NCBI RefSeq assembly: GCF_009828105.1
Contig: NZ_WTYQ01000003.1
Location: 372,001 to 436,000, forward strand
Direction: 5' to 3'
Length of the DNA: 64,000 nucleotides
Origin: Altericroceibacterium indicum
Lineage (GTDB): Bacteria > Pseudomonadota > Alphaproteobacteria > Sphingomonadales > Sphingomonadaceae
The notes under the pieces are model-generated. The model saw only the letters and a list, made by a program, of their open reading frames with translations, had not been told where the DNA came from and searched no databases. Within the stretch, counting starts at the first letter, position 1. The number at the start of each line of letters is the position of its first letter. The position numbers and the translations under genes were made by a program. Positions 26,881-36,512 of the stretch are shown here, piece by piece.

Positions 26881-29754
26881 TCAGAATTTGGCGCTAAGAG
26901 TTGCCATGTAACGGCGGCCCAGAGCGTCATATGTCGATGGGTATGTGTTACCAGCGTTATAGGTACCATCGCCAATGTAGTTGCTGACGATCGGTGGCTT
27001 CTTATCGAACAGGTTCGATACACCCATTGTGAAGGTTACGTTTTCGAACACGTCCTTGCGGTATGTCAGATCAAACGTGCTGTATGAATCGATCTTCATA
27101 TATTCCGGAAGAACCGAAGATTCCGGATCGGCCAGTTCAGCGGCACGATCTTCATATTCCATTCCGTCCATCCAATGCCACAGCAGCGAGAAATCACCGA
27201 TGTTGTCAAGGGAAACAGTGGAGCGGAACTGGAAGGAGAATTTCGGCAGCATCGGGTCACAGGTTGAACCGTACTTACCGGCACATTCTACACCGTCAGC
27301 AGTCAGGAACTGATCGGTCCAGTTACCATTGAAGCTGAAGTTCAAACCACCGAAGTTTGTCGGACGGCTGTAAGCAACCGAAACGTCGATACCGGACGAA
27401 ATGATTTCACCGTCCTGGTTGCCCAGTGCCAGAGTAACACCAGGCGTATCGCCGCCGCCATTCAACGAACCATTGAGCGGGTTACGACCAATCAATGCGC
27501 ATTCAGGTGCGTTCGGATTGGCATCAGAGTAATCACCGTCATTGTTCGGATCATAACATGCGTTCAAGATTGTGTTGGTGGACAGATATTCAATCGGGTC
27601 CGTAATCTTGATGTGGTAGTAATCGGCCGTGAAGGACAGACCCGGGACCTGAGTTGGCGTTACAACCATACCCAGCGTGTAGGAATCTGCCTTTTCTGGC
27701 TTCAGGCTGAGTGAACCACCCTGAGTTACATTGATCTGGCTTGCAGAAGGCTGATCGATATTGCCAATGATGGCAGCAGGAGCGCCCTGCGCAATACAAA
27801 TCGCACTCAGCGTTGCGGAGATGCCAGGACCTGCACAAGGATCCTTGGAAAGGCTGCCAAGGCCGGTTGAGGCAGGCAGGAACAGCTCTTCAAGGTTTGG
27901 TGCCCGAACAGCGTGCTGATAGTTGCCGCGGAAACGAAGACCATCAATTGGTTCCCAGTTCAGGCCGCCCTTATACGTCCAGGTATCGCCGGACGTAGAG
28001 TAGTGTGAATAGCGGATGCCGCCTTCTGCACTCAGGCTGTTGATGAATGGCTGGTCTTCAATCAGCGGAACGTTAAGTTCAGCATATGCTTCCCAAACAT
28101 CATACTCACCCGAGTAGCTGGGTGAAGGAGCACCGGTGCCCAAGACTTCGTCCTGCGTGCTGGAAGCAGAATCGGAAACCTGGTCAGCAGTGTATTTGCG
28201 ATATTCACCGCCCAGAGCGAAACCGATTGGAGTGGTCGCACCAAGGAAGCCGGTTTCAGTCAGATCGCCGTTCAGCGTTGCGTTCAAAACGCTCATCGAG
28301 GTTTTCACCTGAACGATCGTAGGGGCATTAATGAAGGCAATCGTGCCATCGCTGATGGCCTTTCCATCACCGAACAGGTTGATCGGCACACAACCGTTGG
28401 ATTCATCAACACAGGTATTTGCATCAACTGCGCGCAACGCCTGCTGAACGCGGGATTTCAAACCCCAATTGTTATATGTGCGGGTCTTTTCGGACTCGCC
28501 ATAGCTTGCCGAAACATCGAACTTGATAAGGTCTGTCAGGTCACCGCGTGCCCCGACCCAACCCTGGAACATGTTCGTGGTGTACTGAGCCTTACGAGCA
28601 CCCATTTCCACGAAACGACGATTAATCGTAGTCGTGATTTCGGTACCGTTAGCAATCGCGCCTGCACAGTCAGTGATGCCGTTATCGGCACAAAGCTGCT
28701 GCTGGACACCTGCTGGCAGGAACGGGTTGTTAAGCGGGAGCTGCCATGTGTCACCAAACATGCCCGAAGGGGCAAGTTGCAGGTTCACAGTTGTCCGGTT
28801 GAACATGCCCTTGGCATAAAGTTCGACGCTATCGGTCAGATCATACCATGCCGACGCATAAGCATTGTAACGCTTACGCGGTGTCTGGAAATAGTTATCC
28901 GGCGCGAAGTTATAGGTGTTATAAGTTGGAACCAGTGTACCTGTGTCTGGGTCAAACTGGCTCAGCTTCTTATCGTTAGCATCACGCAGATTAATCAGAT
29001 TCACACGGGTTGGCGTGCTCGTGCCTGAACCGACAAGTGAGCCGTCAACATCCAAAGTCTCGCGACTGAAGGACCGATCGCCCATCAGAACAGGCTTTAC
29101 GTTCTGATAGCCGAAGGACACAACCGCATTACCACGACCATCAGCAAAATTGCCGCCCATGGTGATGTCAGCGTTGAATGTGTCGCCGTCGCCTTCTTCG
29201 GTCAGGCCATAGCTTGTATTCAGCTGTACGCCGGAGAAGTCCTTCTTCATCACGAAGTTAAGAACGCCTGCCACAGCGTCAGCACCATACACAGATGATG
29301 CGCCGCCCGTCAGGACTTCAGTACGCTCGATCAGCGCAGTCGGAATGTTGTTAAGGTCGACAACAGAGGACAGGCCTGATGGAACAATCCGGTTACCGTC
29401 GATCAAAACGAGGTTACGGTTATCGCCCAGACCACGAAGGTTGAACGTCGATGTACCGTTGCTGCCATTGTTGACAGCAGAGCTGATACCAGTTGTCACA
29501 CCGGGAAGATCACCAACGAGATCTTCAGCATTGACGGTCTGGCGAAGCTGAAGTTCTTCAGCGCCGAGCACCTTGACCGGGCTGGAAGTCACCAGGTTAG
29601 GATTGGTGATGCGCGAACCGGTCACAACGATGACATCGGCTGCGTTGTCGTCAGCAGCTTGGTCTTGTGCGAATGCAGGAGCTGCCGCAAGCGCCAGTCC
29701 AAGCGCGAGAGGTGCTGCACTGAGACGCAGAGCAATATTCTTGGAGTAGGTCAA
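26881..29754 (-). CDS. TonB-dependent receptor
   Basis: An outer-membrane receptor of about 957 residues. The signal peptide ends APAFAQDQ. A TonB box-like DVIVVTGSR lies at about 40-48, then a plug with FNLRGLGDNRNLVLIDGNR and GGASSVYGADAVAGVLNFVM, then a barrel ending RRYMATLSAKF with a terminal Phe. This subfamily is abundant in sphingomonads and often handles plant or sugar-derived compounds; the substrate is unknown here. TTG at 29754, six bases after AGGGGA, starts MTYSKNIAL when read as fMet. An ATG at 29820 would add 22 residues that spoil the signal peptide. Confidence 0.92.
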   Translation of the reverse strand: MTYSKNIALRLSAAPLALGLALAAAPAFAQDQAADDNAADVIVVTGSRITNPNLVTSSPVKVLGAEELQLRQTVNAEDLVGDLPGVTTGISSAVNNGSNGTSTFNLRGLGDNRNLVLIDGNRIVPSGLSSVVDLNNIPTALIERTEVLTGGASSVYGADAVAGVLNFVMKKDFSGVQLNTSYGLTEEGDGDTFNADITMGGNFADGRGNAVVSFGYQNVKPVLMGDRSFSRETLDVDGSLVGSGTSTPTRVNLINLRDANDKKLSQFDPDTGTLVPTYNTYNFAPDNYFQTPRKRYNAYASAWYDLTDSVELYAKGMFNRTTVNLQLAPSGMFGDTWQLPLNNPFLPAGVQQQLCADNGITDCAGAIANGTEITTTINRRFVEMGARKAQYTTNMFQGWVGARGDLTDLIKFDVSASYGESEKTRTYNNWGLKSRVQQALRAVDANTCVDESNGCVPINLFGDGKAISDGTIAFINAPTIVQVKTSMSVLNATLNGDLTETGFLGATTPIGFALGGEYRKYTADQVSDSASSTQDEVLGTGAPSPSYSGEYDVWEAYAELNVPLIEDQPFINSLSAEGGIRYSHYSTSGDTWTYKGGLNWEPIDGLRFRGNYQHAVRAPNLEELFLPASTGLGSLSKDPCAGPGISATLSAICIAQGAPAAIIGNIDQPSASQINVTQGGSLSLKPEKADSYTLGMVVTPTQVPGLSFTADYYHIKITDPIEYLSTNTILNACYDPNNDGDYSDANPNAPECALIGRNPLNGSLNGGGDTPGVTLALGNQDGEIISSGIDVSVAYSRPTNFGGLNFSFNGNWTDQFLTADGVECAGKYGSTCDPMLPKFSFQFRSTVSLDNIGDFSLLWHWMDGMEYEDRAAELADPESSVLPEYMKIDSYSTFDLTYRKDVFENVTFTMGVSNLFDKKPPIVSNYIGDGTYNAGNTYPSTYDALGRRYMATLSAKF

Positions 29755-30090
29755 AATTTGTCCCCTAACTTGAAAACCCGCGCCCTCAGGTCGCGGGATC
29801 GTTCCAGTCGCTTTGATCAACCGATTTTAAAAAGCTGATCCGGCGAATGATGAGGCGCAATCAAATTTATTATGGGCTCCACGTAAAGTGACTGTTTCAT
29901 TACAGCACTCGTTCGTGAGCCAACTGTGGCATGGTAGCCACAAATCTTAAAGCGCTAAAATCCTACGAGAAAAGTCGCTTTATATAATAATATTACGTTT
30001 TCCAACTCATTATTGCAAGATGCGTTGCTAAATTACCGCACGGCTGAAAGAAGGGGCCAATTGGATATTAAACCTGCCCCCGATACTTCT
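29755..30090. promoter_or_regulatory. Upstream region of the second TonB receptor
   Basis: About 335 AT-rich bases with no credible gene. It holds the inverted repeat TGTGGC / GCCACA (29925-29942, 6-base loop), which could be an operator. The promoter for the minus-strand receptor should lie here. Confidence 0.45.
29761..29766 (-). promoter_or_regulatory. Ribosome-binding site fixing a second TTG start
   Basis: AGGGGA on the minus strand, six bases before TTG at 29754, identical to the site of the adjacent receptor gene. Confidence 0.7.
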
Positions 30091-31050
30091 TTACATCGGC
30101 GGAAGGAACAACAACGGATCGAGGCGCGCGTCGCGCCATTTGATGCTCCAGTGGAGGTGAGGGCCTGTTGCTCGGCCGGATGATCCGATTCTACCAATCA
30201 TCTCTCCCTGACGCACTTTTTGTCCATTTTTAACGTCGATTTCGGACAGATGAAGAAAGGCGCTGTTGAGGCCCATGCCGTGGTCAATCATCAACAGATT
30301 ACCTTCAAGACTGAAGGGTTTATTCGCCGCCAGAACCACCACTCCATCGGCAGGGGCGACAATCGGGGTGCCACTTTCACCCGTGGCGATATCGAGACCT
30401 GTGTGATAGCTGCCGGGTTCGCCACGATAGATCCGCTGAGAGCCAAAGCGCCCTGAAATCCGGCCTTTGACCGGCCAGATAAAATTCTGACTCCAGCCAT
30501 CGCTATCGGCGAATACTGCGCGAGCGGCATGAATTTGTGCCAGCTCAGGGCGGCGGCGCTTCATGAAGGCTTCGCTTGGGCCACCGGCATGGCGAGCGAC
30601 ATTTATGTGTTCTATATTCCATTTACGCGGCGAAATCGCCACCGGGCTTTCAACCTTGCGGCCATCGGACAAACTTGCAACCAACAGTTCTTGTGTACCG
30701 GCATCGCGGTCGAAAGCGGCGAAAAATTCGCCCTTATCGGTCAGTGTGAGATCCTGATCGCCCAGCTTGGCAGAAACTGTCCCAGCAGGAGCCTGCCCGC
30801 GTATCCAACCGCCTTGTGTCAGCTCACCAGAATAGACAAAAGTCGTTGGGCCGGTCGGTTTGGGCGCGGGTGCCTTCGCCGCAGGAGCCGGCTTAACAAC
30901 CTGAGGTTTAGCAGGGAGGGGTTGCACAACCGCAACCTCTTCACCGCCGCCCTTGCTGGCGGAAGGGACAACCGCACAGGCGGACAGCGCGGACAGAATT
31001 GCCACTACAGCCCCAACAAAGACGAGGCGCGACCCGGTTGCTGGCATCAT
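30091..31050 (-). CDS. M23-family peptidoglycan metallopeptidase, lipoprotein
   Basis: A protein of 319 residues with a lipobox LSAC (22-25), so it is probably anchored to a membrane facing the periplasm. A Pro/Ala/Lys-rich linker follows, then a beta-sandwich-like region, then the LytM/M23 domain: SYHTGLDIATG (His and Asp zinc ligands), HGMGLNSAFLHLS and GPHLHW at about 296-301. M23 enzymes cut peptide crosslinks in the cell wall, and all expected zinc ligands appear present. The start overlaps the stop of the DUF2093 gene by 4 bases. Confidence 0.9.
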   Translation of the reverse strand: MMPATGSRLVFVGAVVAILSALSACAVVPSASKGGGEEVAVVQPLPAKPQVVKPAPAAKAPAPKPTGPTTFVYSGELTQGGWIRGQAPAGTVSAKLGDQDLTLTDKGEFFAAFDRDAGTQELLVASLSDGRKVESPVAISPRKWNIEHINVARHAGGPSEAFMKRRRPELAQIHAARAVFADSDGWSQNFIWPVKGRISGRFGSQRIYRGEPGSYHTGLDIATGESGTPIVAPADGVVVLAANKPFSLEGNLLMIDHGMGLNSAFLHLSEIDVKNGQKVRQGEMIGRIGSSGRATGPHLHWSIKWRDARLDPLLFLPPM

Positions 31051-31262
31051 GCCTGATCGAGGATGCGGCGCGTTGCAATCAACGGGCTGGCATAGGCTTC
31101 CTGCCTATCCACGCTCCAATATCGCAATTCCTCAAGCGGAATGGATTCTCCGCTCACAGCACAAACGACGAAGTCGCCTGCTTTGACAACACGGAAGGCA
31201 CTTGGCCCGTAAATGAGAGTTGCGGCACGTCCACCGCCTGAAGGCATCAACATGCCTTCCAT
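31047..31262 (-). CDS. DUF2093 domain-containing protein
   Basis: A small protein of 71 residues matching DUF2093: LIYGPSAFRVVKAGDFVVCAV followed by SGESIPLEELRYWSVDRQEAY. The single Cys and aromatic residues suggest a compact beta fold, but family function is unknown. It lies between xseA (38 bases upstream) and the M23 lipoprotein (4-base overlap), all on the minus strand, an arrangement that suggests a single transcript. Confidence 0.85.
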   Translation of the reverse strand: MEGMLMPSGGGRAATLIYGPSAFRVVKAGDFVVCAVSGESIPLEELRYWSVDRQEAYASPLIATRRILDQA

Positions 31263-31300
31263 CTAGGCATTGGAGGGCAAAGGGGCAAGCGCCCCGCAGC

Positions 31301-32821
31301 TCAGAACAGGTCGCCCTGCTCGGCAGGCGAGGCAGGTGGAGTGCGGCCTGGCTTGCGTAGCGGGGGGGAACCAGTGACGACTTCCAACTCACCATCATGG
31401 AATTTCAGCGTGAGTCTGGCTTCAGCCGAAGCCGCTTTTTGCGATGTCATCGTGCGATTGTCCGATGCGATGACCCGGGCATATCCGCGCTCCAGAGGCT
31501 TGTCCGGGTCCAATTGCGGCAGCACGCGAGAGAAGCTGTCCAACATTCCACGCGCCCGGTCGATTCTTGCGCGAATGAGCGCGGGGCGGAGGCCTGCGCC
31601 TGCCTGATCGAGCCGCCGCTCACCCAGTTGGACTGCCTGCCGCAATCCTGCGCCAAGCCGGTTGCCCTGCGCATCCAGCCGCAAGCGCCCTTCCTGCACG
31701 GGCCGCTGCAACATATGCACCGACAGCCTTGCGCGATCAGCTTGCAGCCGCTCTCTGGCCGTCGACGCGCAATCAGCGAGGCCACGACGGAGGCGTTCCC
31801 CCAAATCATCCAGCTTTTGCGTAGATTGTTGCAGCAGTGCTTCGGGCTTGGGGAGACGGTTTGCCCGCGCTTCGAGACGTTCCCGTCCAAGGTCCACGGG
31901 GCGCAAAGCGCATTTGCGCTGGCGGAAGGCGTATTCATCCAGCGTGGCCGCCAGATCGCGCAGCACTGGCACAGCGATTTCGGCCGCTGCAGTAGGGGTC
32001 GGCGCGCGCCGGTCGGCTGCGAAATCGGCCAATGTCGTGTCCGTTTCATGGCCCACAGCGCTGATGATAGGGATCGATGAATCGGCAATCGCGCGAACCA
32101 CCACTTCTTCATTGAAGCTCCACAAATCCTCAATCGAACCGCCGCCCCTCGCCACAATCAGGAGATCAGGGCGCACATCATCAGGCAATTGGCCAAAGCC
32201 ACGCACCGCATGGGCGACCTGCTCCGCAGATCCTTGCCCCTGCACCATGACCGGCCAGACCATCACATGGCTGGGAAAACGATCCGCCAACCGGTGCAGA
32301 ATATCACGAATAACCGCACCCGTGGGAGAGGTAACCACGCCGATTCTGCGCGGAATAAAGGGTAGGGCACGTTTGCGTTCAGGCGCAAAAAGCCCTTCGG
32401 CTTCAAGCCTCTTCCGAGTCTTTTCCAGTAGTGCCAGCAGCGCGCCTTCGCCGGCGATCTCCATAGAATCGATCACGATCTGATATTTGGAGCGGCCGGG
32501 GTAGGTGGTCAGCTTACCGCTGGCGATCACTTCAATCCCGTCTTCAGGCAGGAAGGACAGACGTTGTGCGTTGCCCTTCCACATAACCCCATCGATCACC
32601 GCCTTCTCATCCTTGAGGGCGCAGTAAAGATGGCCGGAAGCCGCACGTTTCACGCCGGAAAGTTCGCCACGAAGCTTCACATGGCCAAACTGATCCTCCA
32701 CAGCGCGTTTCAGCCGGGTGGAAATTTCGGTGATGGAAAGCGGTGCAGCGTTGTCCCCGCGCGAAGCCTTGGCTACCAGCCCGCCAGAAGACATATTATC
32801 ATCGAAGGGAAGGCCGGGCAT
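31301..32821 (-). CDS. xseA: Exodeoxyribonuclease VII large subunit
   Basis: A protein of about 506 residues. The N-terminal OB-fold reads [19 protein letters not shown] and [20 protein letters not shown]. The central catalytic domain has [33 protein letters not shown] and [21 protein letters not shown] long coiled-coil C-terminal part follows. Exo VII degrades single-stranded DNA to oligonucleotides with XseB. The start at 32821 (MPGLPFDDN) is supported by a conserved FDD-type N-terminus. It overlaps the purD start codon on the other strand by two bases. A later ATG at 32794 is possible. Confidence 0.95.
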   Translation of the reverse strand: MPGLPFDDNMSSGGLVAKASRGDNAAPLSITEISTRLKRAVEDQFGHVKLRGELSGVKRAASGHLYCALKDEKAVIDGVMWKGNAQRLSFLPEDGIEVIASGKLTTYPGRSKYQIVIDSMEIAGEGALLALLEKTRKRLEAEGLFAPERKRALPFIPRRIGVVTSPTGAVIRDILHRLADRFPSHVMVWPVMVQGQGSAEQVAHAVRGFGQLPDDVRPDLLIVARGGGSIEDLWSFNEEVVVRAIADSSIPIISAVGHETDTTLADFAADRRAPTPTAAAEIAVPVLRDLAATLDEYAFRQRKCALRPVDLGRERLEARANRLPKPEALLQQSTQKLDDLGERLRRGLADCASTARERLQADRARLSVHMLQRPVQEGRLRLDAQGNRLGAGLRQAVQLGERRLDQAGAGLRPALIRARIDRARGMLDSFSRVLPQLDPDKPLERGYARVIASDNRTMTSQKAASAEARLTLKFHDGELEVVTGSPPLRKPGRTPPASPAEQGDLF

Positions 32822-34112
32822 GAATATCCTTTTGCTGGGTTCGGGTGGACGCGAACATGCGCTGGCATGGAAACTGGCGCAATCACGCGCAATTGCCAAG
32901 GAGGGGGGCACGCTTTTTGCCGCTCCTGGCAATCCGGGGATGGCTGACCATGCCGAATTGGTGGCGCTCGATGCCACAGATCATGGGCAGGTAGCCAGCT
33001 TTTGTAACGAGAAATCCATTGGCCTTGTGGTCATCGGGCCGGAAGCGCCGCTGGTGGACGGTCTGGCTGATTCACTGCGATCAGAAGGTGTTGCGGTGTT
33101 TGGCCCTTCCAAAGCAGCCGCGCAGCTGGAAGGCAGCAAGGGCTTCACCAAGGATCTGTGCGAGCGGGCGAATATCCCCACCGCTGGCTATATCCGCACC
33201 ACCAGTCTCGACGATGCTGTGCACGCACTGGAGCGTTTCAAAGCGCCCTATGTGCTGAAGGCTGACGGGTTGGCCGCAGGCAAGGGCGTCGTGATTGCGG
33301 CGGATCGCGCCGAAGCTGAAGCCGCGCTTGACGATATGTTCGGCGGGCGGTTCGGCGCTGCTGGCGCGGAAGTGGTGATCGAAGAATTCATGGAAGGCGA
33401 AGAAGCCAGCTTCTTTGCTCTGACCGATGGTGCTTCTGTCATGGCCTTTGGCAGTGCGCAGGATCACAAACGGGTTGGGGAGGGCGATACCGGCCCCAAT
33501 ACCGGGGGAATGGGCGCATATAGCCCGGCCAAAATCCTCACCCCTGAGCTGCGGGCACAGGTGATGCAGCGAATCATCGCGCCGACCGTCAAAACCCTTG
33601 CGGATGAGGGGATGCCCTATTCCGGCGTGCTTTATGCAGGGCTGATGCTGACCGAGGATGGCCCCAAGCTGATCGAATATAATTGCCGCTTCGGAGACCC
33701 TGAATGTCAGGTTCTGATGATGCGGTTTGAAGGCGATCTGGCTGACTATCTGCTGGCCTGTGCCGAAAGCCGTTTGGGCGCGATGGAGCAGGCAAAATTT
33801 GCCAAGGACGTGGCGCTCACCGTGGTGATGGCGGCCAAAGGATACCCTGATTCCCCTGAAAAAGGGGGGCTTATTCAAGGCATTGGCGAGAGTGAGCGCA
33901 ATGGTGCCAAGGTCTTCCATGCAGGCACAAAACGCACAGAAAATGGCGATCTGGTAGCCAATGGGGGACGGGTACTGAACGTGACCTCAAAGGGACACAA
34001 CACCGCCACAGCGCAATTGAACGCATACACAGCGGTGGAGAGCATCGACTTCCCATCAGGCTTCTATCGCCGCGATATCGGCTGGCGTGAAATCGCTCGC
34101 GGAGAGAAGTAA
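32820..34112 (+). CDS. purD: Phosphoribosylamine-glycine ligase (GARS)
   Basis: GARS of about 430 residues, the second step of purine synthesis, joining glycine to phosphoribosylamine with ATP. It opens [19 protein letters not shown], with [18 protein letters not shown], the ATP-grasp segment [37 protein letters not shown], and [13 protein letters not shown]. Length is normal. The ATG at 32820 shares two bases with the divergent xseA start (CATG), so the two genes share an extremely compact control region, each with its promoter inside the other gene. Confidence 0.97.
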   Translation: MNILLLGSGGREHALAWKLAQSRAIAKEGGTLFAAPGNPGMADHAELVALDATDHGQVASFCNEKSIGLVVIGPEAPLVDGLADSLRSEGVAVFGPSKAAAQLEGSKGFTKDLCERANIPTAGYIRTTSLDDAVHALERFKAPYVLKADGLAAGKGVVIAADRAEAEAALDDMFGGRFGAAGAEVVIEEFMEGEEASFFALTDGASVMAFGSAQDHKRVGEGDTGPNTGGMGAYSPAKILTPELRAQVMQRIIAPTVKTLADEGMPYSGVLYAGLMLTEDGPKLIEYNCRFGDPECQVLMMRFEGDLADYLLACAESRLGAMEQAKFAKDVALTVVMAAKGYPDSPEKGGLIQGIGESERNGAKVFHAGTKRTENGDLVANGGRVLNVTSKGHNTATAQLNAYTAVESIDFPSGFYRRDIGWREIARGEK

Positions 34113-34156
34113 GCGGCTTGTCCAAACCGCTCGGTTGAACGCCGAGCGCATTATGA

Positions 34157-34183
34157 AATGGGAGGGCAAAGCGCCCTCCCATT
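34157..34183. terminator. Hairpin between convergent purD and adenosine kinase genes
   Basis: Perfect 11-bp inverted repeat AATGGGAGGGC / GCCCTCCCATT with a 5-base loop. T tracts are weak on both strands, so it may act as a modest bidirectional terminator. Confidence 0.6.
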
Positions 34184-34190
34184 CATTCCA

Positions 34191-35186
34191 TCAGCCCAAC
34201 TTCTTTGCAGCCAGCGCTTTCAAATCGACTTCCGGCCTTGCGCCGTAATGCGAGATGATTTCTGCCGCAGCGATGGCACCAAGGCGGAGGCATTTTTCCA
34301 GCGGTTCATCGCGCACGAAAGCGTGGAGGAAACCAGCGGCGAACAAATCACCAGCGCCAGTCGTGTCCACCACCTGTTCGATTGGTTCCGCCGCCACTTC
34401 AGCGCGTTCCCCATGGGCGACAACCACAGCGCCTTCTGCCCCGCGTGTGACGACCAGCACCGGCACACGGGCAGACAGCAACGCAATGCCTGCTTCGAAA
34501 TCATCTTCACCCGTCAGGGCGGCCAGTTCGAGATGGTTGGCAAAGATGATGTCCAGCAAACCTGCATCGATCAGATCGTGGAAATCCTGCCCATGGCGGG
34601 AAATCACGAAAGGATCGGACAGGGTGAAGGCAACCTTGCGGCCAGCATTCTTGGCCGCGTCAATCGCCCGGCGCATAGCAGCGCGCGGTTCTTCCGGGTC
34701 CCACAAATAGCCTTCGAGGAACAGGATCGACCCACCGGCCACCACATCCAGATCCAGCGCATCGGCCGGCAGGAACTGAGTGGCACCTAGATAGGTATTC
34801 ATCGTGCGCTGACCGTCTTTGGTGACGAAAATCAGGCAACGGGCCGTTGGCGGTTCACCGGGGCGGGGCGCTGTATCGAAATCAATACCCACCGCGCGAA
34901 TATCGTGGCCAAACACATCGCCAAGCTGATCGTCCGCCACCTGGCCGATGAAAGCGCATTGCGAGCCGAGGGCGGACAGACCAGCCAGTGTATTGGCGGC
35001 GGACCCACCGGAAATTTCACGCGCTGGCCCCATGGCGGCGTAGAGTTCTTTCGCCCGTTCGGTGTCGATCAGGGTCATCCCCCCCCGCACCAGATCAAGC
35101 TCTTCAATCAATTCGTCTTCACAGGGAGACATCACATCGACGATGGCATTGCCGATCGCGACGACATCATATCTGGGTTCACTCAT
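34191..35186 (-). CDS. Adenosine kinase (PfkB/ribokinase family)
   Basis: A PfkB-family sugar kinase of about 331 residues: YDVVAIGNAIVDVMSP at the N-terminus, ISGGSAANTLAGLSALG (first PfkB signature) near 65-80, and DTTGAGDLFAAGFL at 274 onward (second signature, catalytic Asp280, anion hole GAG). Alphaproteobacterial proteins of this wording are annotated adenosine kinase, phosphorylating adenosine to AMP. Substrate identity is family inference. It is convergent with purD, and both act in purine metabolism. Confidence 0.88.
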   Translation of the reverse strand: MSEPRYDVVAIGNAIVDVMSPCEDELIEELDLVRGGMTLIDTERAKELYAAMGPAREISGGSAANTLAGLSALGSQCAFIGQVADDQLGDVFGHDIRAVGIDFDTAPRPGEPPTARCLIFVTKDGQRTMNTYLGATQFLPADALDLDVVAGGSILFLEGYLWDPEEPRAAMRRAIDAAKNAGRKVAFTLSDPFVISRHGQDFHDLIDAGLLDIIFANHLELAALTGEDDFEAGIALLSARVPVLVVTRGAEGAVVVAHGERAEVAAEPIEQVVDTTGAGDLFAAGFLHAFVRDEPLEKCLRLGAIAAAEIISHYGARPEVDLKALAAKKLG

Positions 35187-35264
35187 GGGATTCCTCATTT
35201 ACTGGCAATGCTTTGGGCATTCGGGCGTTGACTTGGACGCAAGGCCGCGCAATCGCAACCTTAT

Positions 35265-35969
35265 ATGCCGATAATTGTCACCAGTCTTCTGCTTGCACTT
35301 GGCCAATTGGCCGGGCCGAAACTGTGGCGCATCCTCGCCAAGAGCTTCGCGCTGACGCTGGTGATCGCCGCTGTTTTAGGCACAGGCGCCTGGGTTTTGC
35401 TGGATTGGACTTTGAGCATCTTGGGCTTGTCGGACGACCTTTTCAGCGGTTCAGGCGCTTTGCGCCAGACGGTGAGCCTGCTCCTTTCCCTCATTGGCCT
35501 GTGGCTGGTCTGGCGGATTGTGGCGATGGGTGTGGTCCAATTCTTCGCTGACGATGTGGTGGACGCAGTGGAAACGCGGCATTACCCCCAAGCAGCCCAG
35601 ACATTGAGGAACATCCCCTTGCGCGAAGAATGGTCCGTGGGCCTTGCCGCAGCGGGCCGCGCCTTGCTGGCGAACCTCATCGCGCTGCCATTTGCCCTGC
35701 TGCTGATTCCTACTGGCATTGGCCCGGCGATCTTGTTCTGGGCCGTCAACGCGGTTCTGCTGGGTCGCGAATTGCAGGACATGGTGTGGCTGCGCCATCG
35801 CCCGTCCGCACATGCCCCGGTTCCCTTTTCCCGGCCTGAACGCGTAATTCTTGGCGGAGCGGTGGCCGCCTTGCTGCTGGTTCCCTTCGTCAATTTCATT
35901 GCCCCCGTGCTTGGCGCGGCTGCGGCAACCCACCTTCTTCATCGTAAGAGAGACAGACATGCGGTTTAA
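35265..35969 (+). CDS. EI24-domain (CysZ-like) membrane protein
   Basis: A protein of 234 residues with about four to five hydrophobic helices: LAKSFALTLVIAAVLGTGAW, SLLLSLIGLWLVWRIVAMGV, LLANLIALPFALLLIPTGIG and LGGAVAALLLVPFVNFIAPV. The PVLGAAAATHLLHR C-terminus is typical of EI24 proteins. E. coli CysZ takes up sulfate; these shorter forms are uncharacterised. The 3' end overlaps the next lipoprotein gene by 11 bases. Confidence 0.85.
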   Translation: MPIIVTSLLLALGQLAGPKLWRILAKSFALTLVIAAVLGTGAWVLLDWTLSILGLSDDLFSGSGALRQTVSLLLSLIGLWLVWRIVAMGVVQFFADDVVDAVETRHYPQAAQTLRNIPLREEWSVGLAAAGRALLANLIALPFALLLIPTGIGPAILFWAVNAVLLGRELQDMVWLRHRPSAHAPVPFSRPERVILGGAVAALLLVPFVNFIAPVLGAAAATHLLHRKRDRHAV

Positions 35970-36387
35970 CCCGGCACTGCTGATGCTCCCCCTGTTGGCG
36001 GCCTGCGTGAGCCCCGGTGGAATCACCGGCAACAGCACGCCGCCACCCCGGCCAGAGCGGCCAACCCATGTGCCGCCCACCAAACCCAACATGCCGCCAC
36101 CGACCCATGGCTTCCAGCCGCCGCAAATTCTGCGCATGGCAGGCCTTGAGAATGTGATTCTGAAGGATAGCAAATCGCTGACCCGCATGTTTGGCGCGCC
36201 GCGTCTGGATGTGCGTGAAGGCGATATGCGCAAGCTGCAATTTGGCGGAACAGCCTGCGTGCTCGATATCTATCTTTACCCGCTGCAAAAAGGCGCTGAA
36301 CCGGTCGCCACCTATGTGGATGCCAGACGTGAAAGCGACGGGCGGGACGTGGATCGCGCAGCCTGTGTCGCGGCTCTGAAGCGCTAA
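35959..36387 (+). CDS. Small lipoprotein, unknown function
   Basis: A protein of about 142 residues starting MRFNPALLMLPLLAACVSPG, a lipoprotein signal with LAAC lipobox. A Pro-rich linker follows (TPPPRPERPTHVPPTKP), then a compact domain with two Cys (ACVLDIYLY and RAACVAALKR) probably forming a disulfide, and DSKSLTRMFGAPRLDVREGD. I recognise this as a common sphingomonad type without a known job. Its start lies within the end of the EI24 gene, so the two are translationally coupled. Confidence 0.7.
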   Translation: MRFNPALLMLPLLAACVSPGGITGNSTPPPRPERPTHVPPTKPNMPPPTHGFQPPQILRMAGLENVILKDSKSLTRMFGAPRLDVREGDMRKLQFGGTACVLDIYLYPLQKGAEPVATYVDARRESDGRDVDRAACVAALKR

Positions 36388-36512
36388 GTGCAGCGTGATC
36401 GTGAAGCGACGAGATTCTTGGCCTGTCTATATTAATTGCGTAAAATATAATTTGGCACAATTTAACTTCTTTGGCGTTGGTGGATTTGATTCAACATTGG
36501 AAGGAGAATAAT

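Noticed and set aside
31397-32483. Long plus-strand frames opposite xseA
   Set aside because: Explained by the high-GC codon pattern of xseA on the other strand; no ribosome sites or family features.
33081-33920. 279-residue minus-strand frame opposite purD
   Set aside because: Shadow of purD, low-complexity His/Arg content, no family match.
36388-36512. OhrR operator before ohr
   Set aside because: AT-rich with ACAATTT and TAATTG pieces, but no proper inverted TACAATT-type repeat.
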